Positions 7,721-15,453 of a stretch of DNA of 36,217 nucleotides are shown here, piece by piece. The DNA is from Clostridia bacterium (GTDB lineage Bacteria; Bacillota; Clostridia; Oscillospirales; Acutalibacteraceae), in contig JAFYVE010000028.1 of assembly GCA_017549285.1 (NCBI GenBank), forward strand, positions 1-36,217. The letters run 5' to 3'. Position numbers and translations under genes: made by a program. The notes under the pieces are model-generated. The model saw only the letters and a list, made by a program, of their open reading frames with translations. It had not been told where the DNA came from and searched no databases. Position 1 is the first letter of the stretch; each line of letters begins with the position of its first letter.

Positions 7721-10093
7721 TTATGCTTTAAGGAATTTTTTGATGTCTGAAACACCTGCATACTTTTCGTATGAATCACCGCTGACAACAACAAGTGTCG
7801 GAGCCTGTTTGATGCCGAACTGTTCAACGAGGTCTGCGTGTTCATTTGCAAGGAGTTTCTCATACTTGAAATCATTCTTGTCAAGAACTGAACAAGCGAT
7901 CTTGCAGTTGGGACATGTTGCAGTTGTGAAAAGGTATGCTGCATCAACAGTTTCAACAGCGCAAACTTCTTCTGCAGCAGCCTTGATTTCTTCTGCTAGG
8001 CTGTTCTTATTGAGGACTGAAGTTTCAATGTTGTAAACCTTTCTGTCCTTGTATTCCTGACTCTTACCGTCATTCCAGTTCTGAACGGGACGGTAGTAAC
8101 CTGTGATACGGCTGTAAACTTCTGTCTTTTCACCGCATTCGGGACACTCATAAACTTCACCTGTGATGTAACCGTGGTTCTTACATACTGAGTATGTGGG
8201 TGAAAGTGTATAATAAGGAAGTTTATAGTTTTCAGCAATCTTCTTTACAAGGTTTGCAGCTGCTTTCCAGTCGGGAAGCTTTTCACCGAGGAATGCGTGG
8301 AATACTGTACCTGATGTATATCTGGTCTGAAGCTCGTCCTGAATATCGAGAGCTGAGAAGATATCGTCTGTGTAACCGACGGGAAGATGTGAGCTGTTTG
8401 TATAATAATGTGTACCGTTTGAGTACTCATTAGCTGTAATGATGTCAGGATAATGTTTGACATCGTGCTTTGCAAGTCTGTATGATGTTGACTCAGCGGG
8501 AGTTGCTTCAAGGTTGTAGAGATCGCCGTATTCAACCTGATAATCTGAAAGTCTTTCACGCATATGGTCAAGAACCTGCTTTGTGAATTCCTGAGTTTCG
8601 ACGTGTGTAAGGTCTTTCTTAAGCCAGCTTGCATTGAGACCTACTTCGTTCATACCGACAAGACCGATTGTTGAGAAGTGGTTATTGAATGTGCCGAGAT
8701 ATCTCTTTGTATAGGGGTAAAGACCTGCTTCAAGGAGCTTTGTGATAACAGTTCTCTTGACCTTGAGTGAACGTGCTGAGATATCCATCATCTTGTCAAG
8801 ACGAGCGTAGAATTCTTCTTCGTTCTTTGAAAGGTATGCAATTCTGGGCATATTGATTGTAACAACACCGACTGAACCTGTGCTTTCACCGCTGCCGAAG
8901 AAACCACCTGATTTCTTTCTGAGTTCACGGAGGTCAAGACGAAGACGGCAACACATTGAACGTACATCGCTGGGTTCCATATCTGAATTGATGTAATTTG
9001 AGAAGTAAGGTGTACCGTATTTTGAAGTCATTTCGAAGAGAAGCTTATTGTTCTCTGTTTCTGACCAGTCAAAGTTGCTTGTGATTGAGTATGTGGGGAT
9101 AGGATACTGGAAACCTCTGCCATTAGCATCGCCTTCAATCATAATTTCGATGAAAGCTTTGTTGACCATATCCATTTCTTTCTGACAATCTTTATAACGG
9201 AAGTCAGCTTCCTTGCCGCCGATGATACAGTTGAGCTCTGCAAGGTCAGCGGGAACAACCCAGTCAAGTGTGATGTTTGAGAAGGGAGCCTGAGTACCCC
9301 AACGGCTGGGAGTATTAACGCCGTAAATAAAGGACTCGATGCACTTCTTTACCTGATCATAAGTAAGGTTATCCTGCTTTACGAAGGGAGCAAGGTATGT
9401 GTCGAATGATGAGAAAGCCTGAGCGCCTGCCCATTCATTCTGCATAATGCCGAGGAAGTTAACCATCTGATTACAGAGAGTTGCAAGGTGCTTTGCGGGA
9501 GCAGATGTAATTTTGCCTGTTACGCCGCCGAGACCTTCCTGAATGAGCTGTTTGAGTGACCAACCTGCACAGTAACCTGTAAGCATTGAAAGGTCGTGAA
9601 TGTGAATGTCAGCATTTCTGTGAGCATCAGCAATTTCCTGGTCATAAATTTCTGAAAGCCAGTAGTTAGCTGTGATAGCACCTGAGTTGCTGAGAATAAG
9701 ACCACCGACTGAATATGTAACAGTTGAATTTTCTTTAACACGCCAGTCATTGATCTGGAGATAATCGTTAACGATATCTTTATAGTTAACCATAGCGGCA
9801 TTGATGTTTCTGACTTTTTCTCTCTGCTTTCTGTAGAGGATGTAAGCCTTTGCTACTTCATCATAACCTGCTTTGATAAGAACTGATTCAACGCTGTCCT
9901 GAATCTTTTCAACGGCAATTTCACCGTTTTCAATCTTGGGCTCGAAATCTGCTGTAACTTTGAGTGCGATAAAATCAATAATGTCTGAATTATACTGTTT
10001 GTTGCATGCATCAAATGCAAGAGCAACGGCGTGACCGATTTTGGAAAGGTCGAATTCAACTGTCTTTCCGTCACGTTTGATAACTTTATACAT
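7721..10093 (-). CDS. nrdD: Anaerobic ribonucleoside-triphosphate reductase with C-terminal redoxin domain
   Basis: The 790-residue protein makes deoxynucleotides without oxygen. An N-terminal ATP-cone (about 1-95) gives allosteric control and the catalytic glycyl-radical barrel follows. Near the C-terminal part are a zinc site made of Cys637, His640, Cys650 and Cys653, and the glycyl-radical loop SRITGYYRPV, with the radical at Gly665. Most NrdD proteins end soon after this loop. Here a thioredoxin/glutaredoxin-like domain (about 710-790) follows, with Cys727-Pro-Asn-Cys730 and a cis-Pro segment KQAPTLVVV. It probably delivers reducing equivalents to the active site, as separate redoxins do for NrdD forms that do not use formate. 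GGGAGG stands 8 bases before the ATG. Confidence 0.95.
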   Translation of the reverse strand: MYKVIKRDGKTVEFDLSKIGHAVALAFDACNKQYNSDIIDFIALKVTADFEPKIENGEIAVEKIQDSVESVLIKAGYDEVAKAYILYRKQREKVRNINAAMVNYKDIVNDYLQINDWRVKENSTVTYSVGGLILSNSGAITANYWLSEIYDQEIADAHRNADIHIHDLSMLTGYCAGWSLKQLIQEGLGGVTGKITSAPAKHLATLCNQMVNFLGIMQNEWAGAQAFSSFDTYLAPFVKQDNLTYDQVKKCIESFIYGVNTPSRWGTQAPFSNITLDWVVPADLAELNCIIGGKEADFRYKDCQKEMDMVNKAFIEIMIEGDANGRGFQYPIPTYSITSNFDWSETENNKLLFEMTSKYGTPYFSNYINSDMEPSDVRSMCCRLRLDLRELRKKSGGFFGSGESTGSVGVVTINMPRIAYLSKNEEEFYARLDKMMDISARSLKVKRTVITKLLEAGLYPYTKRYLGTFNNHFSTIGLVGMNEVGLNASWLKKDLTHVETQEFTKQVLDHMRERLSDYQVEYGDLYNLEATPAESTSYRLAKHDVKHYPDIITANEYSNGTHYYTNSSHLPVGYTDDIFSALDIQDELQTRYTSGTVFHAFLGEKLPDWKAAANLVKKIAENYKLPYYTLSPTYSVCKNHGYITGEVYECPECGEKTEVYSRITGYYRPVQNWNDGKSQEYKDRKVYNIETSVLNKNSLAEEIKAAAEEVCAVETVDAAYLFTTATCPNCKIACSVLDKNDFKYEKLLANEHADLVEQFGIKQAPTLVVVSGDSYEKYAGVSDIKKFLKA

Positions 10094-10125
10094 ATATGTA
10101 GCCTCCCTTTGATAATTCTATTTTT

Positions 10126-10139
10126 CGGCACAAGTGCCG
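10126..10139. promoter_or_regulatory. Perfect palindrome in the nrdD leader
   Basis: CGGCACAAGTGCCG pairs six bases each side of a two-base centre. It lies between the nrdD -10 box and the ribosome site, so it would be in the leader RNA or act as a downstream operator. No U tract follows, so it is not a terminator. Confidence 0.5.
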
Positions 10140-10149
10140 TGTGAGATTC

Positions 10150-10178
10150 ATTATATAGGATATCTTGCGTTTTGTCAA
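10150..10178 (-). promoter_or_regulatory. Strong nrdD promoter
   Basis: On the minus strand a consensus TTGACA (10173-10178) and TATAAT (10150-10155) are separated by exactly 17 bases. This gives nrdD-trxB a transcript independent of the upstream nrdG gene. Confidence 0.88.
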
Positions 10179-10187
10179 TAGCAAAAT

Positions 10188-10201
10188 CACAATATATTGT
10201 G
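10188..10201. promoter_or_regulatory. NrdR-like box upstream of nrdD
   Basis: The perfect palindrome CACAATATATTGTG matches the core of the known NrdR box (ACACWATATATWGTGT type). It stands 9 bases upstream of the -35 box of nrdD. NrdR is the ATP/dATP-sensing repressor of ribonucleotide reductase genes and normally binds two boxes. A weaker second site could overlap the -10 region (centre about 41 bases away), but that one is not convincing by eye. Confidence 0.7.
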
Positions 10202-10208
10202 TATTTTT

Positions 10209-10901
10209 TTAAATTCCTCTTAATTCAGCACTTTTCACAAATCTAACCACGGAAAGTCGGAGGTTTTCCATTTCTTCTCTACAAAGAGGTGTTAACCCCT
10301 GCTGAATATTACCCTCGGACTCTATAAAATGTTGCAGAAAATACTTATCTGCGCCCTGAATCAATTTACCGATTTCCACCATATCTTGTGGTGTGTGGAA
10401 TTCTTTTACAATGGTTGTCCTGAATTCATATTTTACCTTACCCGAAAGAAGAATCTGCACACTTTTTCTGACGGGTTCAAAATCAAAACCGGGGATATCA
10501 ACTGTTTCAGCATATCTGTCAGGACAGTTTTTTATATCCATAGCGACATAGTCAATATTACCTGAGTCAATAAGCTTCTGAAGTTTATCAGGGAAACTGC
10601 CGTTTGTATCGATTTTGACAAGAAAACCGAGGTCTTTGACTTTCTTTACAAAATCAAAGATATCATCGTGCATAAGGGGTTCACCACCACTTATACATAT
10701 TCCGTCAATAACCCCCTGTCTTTTTTTGAGATATGAAAGAATATCCTCTTCCATATACATTTCACTGTCATTCATTCTTGTTACAAGCAGAGAATTGTGA
10801 CAAAACGGGCAACGGAAATTACAACCGGGTGTGAAAACAGTACACGCAACATAACCCGGAAAATCCAGCATTGTCATTTTCTGAAAACCGTGAAAAATCA
10901 T
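10209..10901 (-). CDS. nrdG: Anaerobic ribonucleotide reductase activating protein (radical SAM)
   Basis: The 230-residue radical SAM enzyme has the cluster motif C27-NFR-C31-PF-C34 and the SAM-binding CISGGEPLM segment. It uses a [4Fe-4S] cluster and S-adenosylmethionine to place the glycyl radical on NrdD. Length and the N-terminal FHGFQKMTMLDFPGYVAC pattern fit the longer clostridial activase type rather than the short E. coli NrdG. It lies upstream of nrdD, against the common nrdD-nrdG order. The nrdD promoter and NrdR-like box are just after its stop. It begins 12 bases after the YlmH-like gene, with AGGGTG as ribosome site. Confidence 0.93.
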   Translation of the reverse strand: MIFHGFQKMTMLDFPGYVACTVFTPGCNFRCPFCHNSLLVTRMNDSEMYMEEDILSYLKKRQGVIDGICISGGEPLMHDDIFDFVKKVKDLGFLVKIDTNGSFPDKLQKLIDSGNIDYVAMDIKNCPDRYAETVDIPGFDFEPVRKSVQILLSGKVKYEFRTTIVKEFHTPQDMVEIGKLIQGADKYFLQHFIESEGNIQQGLTPLCREEMENLRLSVVRFVKSAELRGI

Positions 10902-10913
10902 AAAATCACCCTA

Positions 10914-11657
10914 TCAATAAATTCTGACAGCAATAACATTCCTGCCTTTTTTAGTCTGACGCAACACTCCGTTATAAATAAATCTACCCAGTCCTCTTAC
11001 ACTTATAAGCGTCCCCTCTGAAGGAACAAATGAAGAACTGACTGTAAGAAATGAATTACAGAAAACCGTTTCAGCTTCAATTCTTTTCTGACTGTCATTT
11101 CTTGAAAGATTATAAACAGCAGAAATGAGAACATCAAGTCTTTCCGAAGACACAATCAGTTCCTCATATTTCAGCTCAGGAAGAACATCCGTGGGAATAT
11201 CAGTGCTTAATGAACATTTTACGGATGTGTGTTTAACTTTATTAAGCTGATTTATAATAAAATCCGAAACAGTATCAAGACAAACGAGATATGCTACATT
11301 TTCCTTAATAATTATATCGCCAAGCATTTCACGTCTGAGTCCGAGCCCCATAAGAGAGCCGAGAAAGTCACGGTGAGTAAGGTTGTCCGCAAATTTCATC
11401 TGCAAAGGCTCGATTTTAATAAATTTAACGGGATAAAAACATTCATAACCGAGCTCATCTTCATCACCAAAAACGGCAATACATCTTTCGGCATTATCTA
11501 TTCCGCCGTAAAGTGAAACTTTGACAGGAAGCTTTATTTTAAGAAGCTCATTCTGTTCAGCAGCAGTAAGAAACTCGGAATTTGTGTAAATCCCCCGTTC
11601 ATAAGATCTCTGAGCCAGTTCAGCAAATCTGTTTTTCAGCAGAGAAAGTTCATCCAT
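10914..11657 (-). CDS. YlmH-like S4 RNA-binding protein
   Basis: The 247-residue protein has the layout of the YlmH family. The N-terminal and middle alpha/beta region includes LYGGIDNAERCIAVF and RDFLGSLMGLGLRREMLGDI. A C-terminal S4 RNA-binding domain (about 175-247) contains VSSSFVPSEGTLISVRGLGR and ends in GRNVIAVRIY. B. subtilis YlmH binds the ribosome and has been linked to stalled-ribosome rescue; in most Firmicutes the gene sits in the cell-division cluster by divIVA, which is not so here. An upstream GTG at 11663 is also in frame, but the ATG at 11657 is the more usual codon. No good Shine-Dalgarno is adjacent; a GAGG lies on the far side of a hairpin. It is probably co-transcribed with nrdG. 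Confidence 0.8.
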   Translation of the reverse strand: MDELSLLKNRFAELAQRSYERGIYTNSEFLTAAEQNELLKIKLPVKVSLYGGIDNAERCIAVFGDEDELGYECFYPVKFIKIEPLQMKFADNLTHRDFLGSLMGLGLRREMLGDIIIKENVAYLVCLDTVSDFIINQLNKVKHTSVKCSLSTDIPTDVLPELKYEELIVSSERLDVLISAVYNLSRNDSQKRIEAETVFCNSFLTVSSSFVPSEGTLISVRGLGRFIYNGVLRQTKKGRNVIAVRIY

Positions 11658-11668
11658 ACACACAAAAT

Positions 11669-11690
11669 TCGGGACGAAAGACCGTCCCGA
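11669..11690 (-). promoter_or_regulatory. Leader hairpin just before the YlmH-like gene
   Basis: TCGGGACG (11669-11676) pairs with CGTCCCGA (11683-11690) around a 6-base loop. On the minus-strand RNA the hairpin ends about 11 bases before the ATG and is followed by AAUUUU. It lies downstream of a good promoter, so it belongs to the leader of this gene. It could be a weak attenuator, or a device that folds the upstream GAGG close to the start codon. Confidence 0.6.
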
Positions 11691-11711
11691 TTCCTCAGAT
11701 CATTTTTTTTA

Positions 11712-11741
11712 ATTATACAATATATTTCATTTAGCTGTCAA
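11712..11741 (-). promoter_or_regulatory. Promoter of the ylmH-nrdG unit
   Basis: TTGACA (11736-11741) and TATAAT (11712-11717) on the minus strand are 18 bases apart. They sit in the gap after the bofA stop and drive the YlmH-like and nrdG genes. Confidence 0.8.
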
Positions 11742-11747
11742 TACAAA

Positions 11748-12002
11748 TCAGGACAATCTTGAAATTAAATCGGTAACTACAAGAAATATAACTCCGGGAA
11801 GTCCTGACAAAGAGCTGACAAGAAGTGAAAACAGATTAACGGAAATATGAAGACCTGTAAAACCTCCGATAAAATTAACGGCAAAAAGTGCAGATACACC
11901 GTAAAATACAGATAAAAACAGACTTCTGAAAAATCTGCCTGATTTAATATATGTAAATAATATAACAAGACCGCAAAGACACATCAGAAAAACAAACATC
12001 AT
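11748..12002 (-). CDS. BofA-like pro-sigmaK processing inhibitor
   Basis: The 84-residue membrane protein has two to three hydrophobic segments. Its C-terminal signature VNFIGGFTGLHISVNLFSLL followed by SGLPGVIFLV fits the BofA family pattern (NxxGxxxGxxxxVNxxxxxxxxxxGxPG). In spore-formers BofA sits in the outer forespore membrane with SpoIVFA and holds the SpoIVFB protease inactive until pro-sigmaK should be cut. Two adjacent ATG codons are possible starts (12002 and 11999); AGAGGTG spacing slightly favours the second. It is divergent from a small Cys-rich gene. Its presence suggests a spore-forming lineage but does not prove sporulation. Confidence 0.78.
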   Translation of the reverse strand: MMFVFLMCLCGLVILFTYIKSGRFFRSLFLSVFYGVSALFAVNFIGGFTGLHISVNLFSLLVSSLSGLPGVIFLVVTDLISRLS

Positions 12003-12042
12003 AACACCTCTTTTCTATTATATATATTTGTGTTTCATTCGG

Positions 12043-12070
12043 TTTAGACGCATATAAATATGAATATAAT
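12043..12070 (+). promoter_or_regulatory. Probable promoter of the small Cys-rich gene
   Basis: TATAAT (12065-12070) is preceded at 16 bases by a weak -35, TTTAGA (12043-12048). The ribosome site AGAGGTG follows. Confidence 0.55.
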
Positions 12071-12089
12071 AATAAAGAGGTGAACATTT

Positions 12090-12278
12090 ATGAAAAGTCA
12101 TTCAAAATCATATGAACAGTATTGTTGTATAAAAAAAAGAAATGTTGTAATTGAAGAAATCGCATTTCACGACGGAAGAAAGAAACTCAGATGTACTTTA
12201 TATCCCGAATGTATAAGATGTAAAAACAAAATACTCAAAATATATTTTGAAGATGAAAAAGAAGGCGACAGCAATTGA
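12090..12278 (+). CDS. Small Cys-rich protein, function unknown
   Basis: This is a 62-residue basic protein with a good start: AGAGGTG lies 8 bases before the ATG and a TATAAT box upstream. It has Cys12-Cys13 near the N-terminus and Cys35, Cys41 and Cys44 in TLYPECIRCKNK, an arrangement that could bind zinc. I do not recognise a named family. The C-terminus is acidic. Its stop codon overlaps the -35 box of the manA promoter, so it is probably transcribed separately from manA. Its small size leaves some doubt, but the start signals and codon pattern look real. Confidence 0.65.
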   Translation: MKSHSKSYEQYCCIKKRNVVIEEIAFHDGRKKLRCTLYPECIRCKNKILKIYFEDEKEGDSN

Positions 12279-12302
12279 CATATGTGAAATTTATTGTATA
12301 AT
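12275..12302 (+). promoter_or_regulatory. Promoter of manA and the ABC-F gene
   Basis: TTGACA (12275-12280) and TATAAT (12297-12302) are 16 bases apart. The -35 box overlaps the stop codon of the small Cys-rich gene. Confidence 0.82.
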
Positions 12303-12338
12303 ATATAAGGAAAATTTTAAATTACGGAGTGAAAAACT

Positions 12339-13316
12339 TTGAGTATGTTATTCTTAAAACCCGCACTTAAAGAAACAATCTGGGGCGGTAACAGATTAAG
12401 AAGCGACTTTAAAATGGAAACAGAACTTAAAAATATTGCTGAAGCCTGGGTGCTTTCCTGTCACGAAGACGGTGAAAGTATTGTTTCGGGCGGTGAATTT
12501 GACGGCAAGTCACTCTCACACGTGCTTGAAAAGGAAATCGGTATGTCAGCTCTCGGAACAAACTGCGAAGGCTATGATAAAATTGAGGACTTCCCCATTC
12601 TTATCAAGCTCATAGATGCTGATGACAGACTTTCGGTACAGGTGCATCCCGACGATGAATATGCAGCAGCAAACGAAAAGGATGTCAGAGGTAAAACCGA
12701 AGCCTGGTACATAATCGATTGCGATGACGATGCAGAGCTCATTTACGGTTTTAATGATGATCTTACAAAGGAAGAATTCCGTGAAGCTATTGAAAACGGC
12801 ACACTCCTTGACAAAGTAAACAGAACAAAAGTTAAGCCCGGAGATGTTGCATTCATTTCAGCGGGTACACTCCACGCAATCGGCAAAGGTATTCTCCTTG
12901 CAGAAGTACAGCAGAGCTGTAACACAACATACAGAGTTTTTGACTATAACAGAACAGGGCTTGACGGCAAGCCCCGTGAACTTCACGTTGAAAAGGCTGT
13001 TGATGTAACGGAATGCACAATTCCCTCACAGTCACTTGAACCTATCGGTATGCCCGTAAAACATGACGGCTATACGACAACACTCCTTTCAGAATGTCCT
13101 TATTTCACAATGACTTGTGTTGATGTTGAAACTCTTTATGCTGACGAAGCTAATGAAACATCATTCGTTTCACTCGTTATTCTTGACGGTGAAGGCACAA
13201 TAAAATGCGGCAACGATGAACGTGCTTTTGTAAAGGGTGACAGTATATTCCTCCCTGCAGACAGCGGTTCATTCTACGTAAGCGGCATAGCAAAAATTCT
13301 CCATACAAAGGTATAA
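12339..13316 (+). CDS. manA: Mannose-6-phosphate isomerase, class I
   Basis: The 325-residue cupin-fold enzyme interconverts mannose 6-phosphate and fructose 6-phosphate in the cytosol. Visible family features are KPALKETIWGGNRL at the start, the zinc-site segment LSVQVHPDDEYA, GKTEAWYI, and AGTLHAIGKGILLAEVQQS in the second half. The length fits the short Firmicutes form. The chosen start is TTG at 12339, because GGAG lies 9 bases before it and 15 bases before the next ATG (12345). The ABC-F gene begins one base after the stop, so the two form an operon. Confidence 0.93.
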   Translation: MSMLFLKPALKETIWGGNRLRSDFKMETELKNIAEAWVLSCHEDGESIVSGGEFDGKSLSHVLEKEIGMSALGTNCEGYDKIEDFPILIKLIDADDRLSVQVHPDDEYAAANEKDVRGKTEAWYIIDCDDDAELIYGFNDDLTKEEFREAIENGTLLDKVNRTKVKPGDVAFISAGTLHAIGKGILLAEVQQSCNTTYRVFDYNRTGLDGKPRELHVEKAVDVTECTIPSQSLEPIGMPVKHDGYTTTLLSECPYFTMTCVDVETLYADEANETSFVSLVILDGEGTIKCGNDERAFVKGDSIFLPADSGSFYVSGIAKILHTKV

Positions 13317-13317
13317 A

Positions 13318-15201
13318 ATGTCAGTTATAAGCGCACACGAACTAACAATGGAGTTCCTCGATAATGTGCTCTTTGATAAAGCGAGTTTCGACATTGAAGA
13401 GCACGATAAAGTGGGACTTATCGGTAACAACGGAACAGGTAAAACAACACTTTTCAAGCTGATTGCGGGTATTCACGAACCTGCAGACGGCGGTCTTTTC
13501 ATATCTTCAACTGCAAGAACGGGCTATGTTGAACAGCACGCCTGCGCAGATTTCAACAAGACAGCAAAAGAAGAAATGCTGTCTGTTTTTTCGCATCTTG
13601 AAATTATGGAAAAAGAGCTTGAACAGCTTCATAATATAATTGATACTCAGCCCTCAAATCTGTCCGAGCTGATTGAAAAGCAATCACTTATGACAGAAAG
13701 ATTTCAGTCAATGGGCGGTCTTACTTTCCGTTCAAGGGCCAATTCAATGCTTTCCGGTCTTGGATTTACCGAGGAAGAACAGAATCTTCCCGTAGGTGAC
13801 TTAAGTGGTGGTCAGAGAACAAAAATTGCCCTCGGCAAACTACTTTTGTCCGATTCGGATCTGATATTGCTTGACGAACCGACAAACCACCTTGATATAA
13901 AAAGTGTTGAGTGGCTTGAAGATTTTCTTACAAAATATAACGGTACTGCACTGATTGTTTCTCACGACAGATATTTCCTTGACAAAGTCACAAACAAAAC
14001 AATGGAAATCGAGCATAAGAAAATTACTGTCAGAAAAGGCAATTACTCCGTTTATGCAAAGCTCAAGGAAGAACAGAGAGAATCTGACAGAAGAAAATAC
14101 GAACAGCAGGCAAAAGAAGTTGAACGTATTGAAGGCATTATAAAACAGCAGAAGCAGTTCAATCGTGAGCGGAATTATATTACTATTGCAAGTAAACAGA
14201 AACAGATTGATCGTATAAAAGAAGATATGGTAGCTCCCGAAAGCGACGAAAAGGCTATGAAGCTCAGATTTGAGTCAGGTGCGGTCAGCGGTAATGAAGT
14301 TATAAATATAACCGATTTATCAAAATCATACGGAGAAAAAACACTTTTCAGAAACGTAAATCTCAGAGTTATGAAAGGTGAAAGAGTCTTTATTCTCGGT
14401 TCAAACGGATGCGGCAAATCAACATTTCTGAAAGCTGTTTTAGGCAAACTTCAGGCTGATACGGGTTATGCTTCTTTCGGCGCAAATGTTCAGCCGGGAT
14501 ACTTTGACCAGATACAATCGGGTCTTGATTCGGACAAGACCGTTTTACAGGAAGTTTATGATAAATTCCCTGCCTTCACTATTTCACAGCTCAGAGGTTT
14601 TCTTGGGGCTTTCAGATTCAGAGGCGATGCTATCGAGAAGAAAATGTGCGAACTTTCAGGTGGTGAAAGAGCAAGAACAGCCCTTCTTGAACTGATGCTC
14701 AGAAAACCTAATCTTCTTATTCTTGACGAACCTACAAACCATCTTGACATAGCTTCCAGAGAAGTTCTTGAAGAAGCCCTGACAGATTATGACGGCACAC
14801 TTTTCTGTGTTTCTCACGACCGTTTCCTTGTGAATAAACTTGCAACAAAGATTCTTATTCTTGACAAGGGTTATCTTACTGTTTGTAACGGCAATTATGA
14901 TGATTACATAAATACACTCAACACAGCTGAAATAAAAACGGAAAAGAAAGAAAAAAAGCCTAATGAATATCAGCTCAGAAAAGAAAAGGAATCAATGGAG
15001 CGCAAGAAAAAGACAAGAATAAAGCGTCTTGAGGAAGAAATTGAGCAGACCGAAAACGATAAAAACGAAGTGCAGGATATGCTCAACTTACCTGAAACTG
15101 CGGCTGACTATGAGAAGCTTATCCAACTTACAAACAGACTTGACGAGCTTACAAAAAAGCAGGAAGAACTGTACGAAGAATGGCTTGAGCTGAATGTCTG
15201 A
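13318..15201 (+). CDS. ABC-F family ATPase (YdiF/Uup-like translation factor)
   Basis: The 627-residue protein has two ATP-binding cassettes and no membrane segments, which defines ABC-F. Cassette 1 has GNNGTGKT (36-43), LSGGQ (162-166) and DEPTNHLD. Cassette 2 has GSNGCGKST (from 361), LSGGE (from 446) and DEPTNHLD. A charged linker between them carries the RNA-contact region, and residues from about 545 on form a basic coiled coil. ABC-F proteins act at the ribosomal E site to relieve stalls or, in some members, to protect from antibiotics. Length and C-terminal coiled coil are most like housekeeping YdiF/Uup members; specific drug resistance cannot be inferred. It is followed by a clear terminator. 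Confidence 0.93.
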   Translation: MSVISAHELTMEFLDNVLFDKASFDIEEHDKVGLIGNNGTGKTTLFKLIAGIHEPADGGLFISSTARTGYVEQHACADFNKTAKEEMLSVFSHLEIMEKELEQLHNIIDTQPSNLSELIEKQSLMTERFQSMGGLTFRSRANSMLSGLGFTEEEQNLPVGDLSGGQRTKIALGKLLLSDSDLILLDEPTNHLDIKSVEWLEDFLTKYNGTALIVSHDRYFLDKVTNKTMEIEHKKITVRKGNYSVYAKLKEEQRESDRRKYEQQAKEVERIEGIIKQQKQFNRERNYITIASKQKQIDRIKEDMVAPESDEKAMKLRFESGAVSGNEVINITDLSKSYGEKTLFRNVNLRVMKGERVFILGSNGCGKSTFLKAVLGKLQADTGYASFGANVQPGYFDQIQSGLDSDKTVLQEVYDKFPAFTISQLRGFLGAFRFRGDAIEKKMCELSGGERARTALLELMLRKPNLLILDEPTNHLDIASREVLEEALTDYDGTLFCVSHDRFLVNKLATKILILDKGYLTVCNGNYDDYINTLNTAEIKTEKKEKKPNEYQLRKEKESMERKKKTRIKRLEEEIEQTENDKNEVQDMLNLPETAADYEKLIQLTNRLDELTKKQEELYEEWLELNV

Positions 15202-15263
15202 TATTGCATATTTTATGCATATTCATAGTTTTATACATATTTTATACACAAATTACATTTGTT

Positions 15264-15300
15264 GACCTGTATTTCAATCAGAGATACAGGTTATTTTTAT
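15264..15300 (+). terminator. Terminator after the ABC-F gene
   Basis: ACCTGTAT (15265-15272) pairs with ATACAGGT (15284-15291) and is followed by TATTTTTAT. It ends the manA transcript before the arginine operon. Confidence 0.85.
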
Positions 15301-15369
15301 ATATCAATTTTGTATAATTTAACATAAAAAACACCAAATTTACAGCAATATTTTGCATTTTCACAAAGT

Positions 15370-15419
15370 TGTATAAATATTCAGAATTTTCTTGACAATT
15401 ATTAAAAAAAGAGTAAAAT
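15370..15419 (+). promoter_or_regulatory. Arginine operon promoter with ARG-box-like operator
   Basis: TTGACA (15392-15397) and TAAAAT (15414-15419) are 16 bases apart, about 35 bases before argC. Directly upstream, TGTATAAATATTCA (15370-15383) differs at one position from the TGAATWWWWATTCA core of ArgR/AhrC boxes. Repression by an ArgR-type regulator when arginine is plentiful is therefore likely, but AT-rich DNA makes chance matches possible. Confidence 0.6.
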
Positions 15420-15453
15420 ATTATAATAGTATTTTTATAGGGGTAAAAGTTTT

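Noticed and set aside
15202-15453. Riboswitch or T-box before the arginine operon
   Set aside because: No T-box core or tandem stems with an antiterminator were seen; the gap holds one terminator, AT-rich DNA, an ARG-like box and a promoter.
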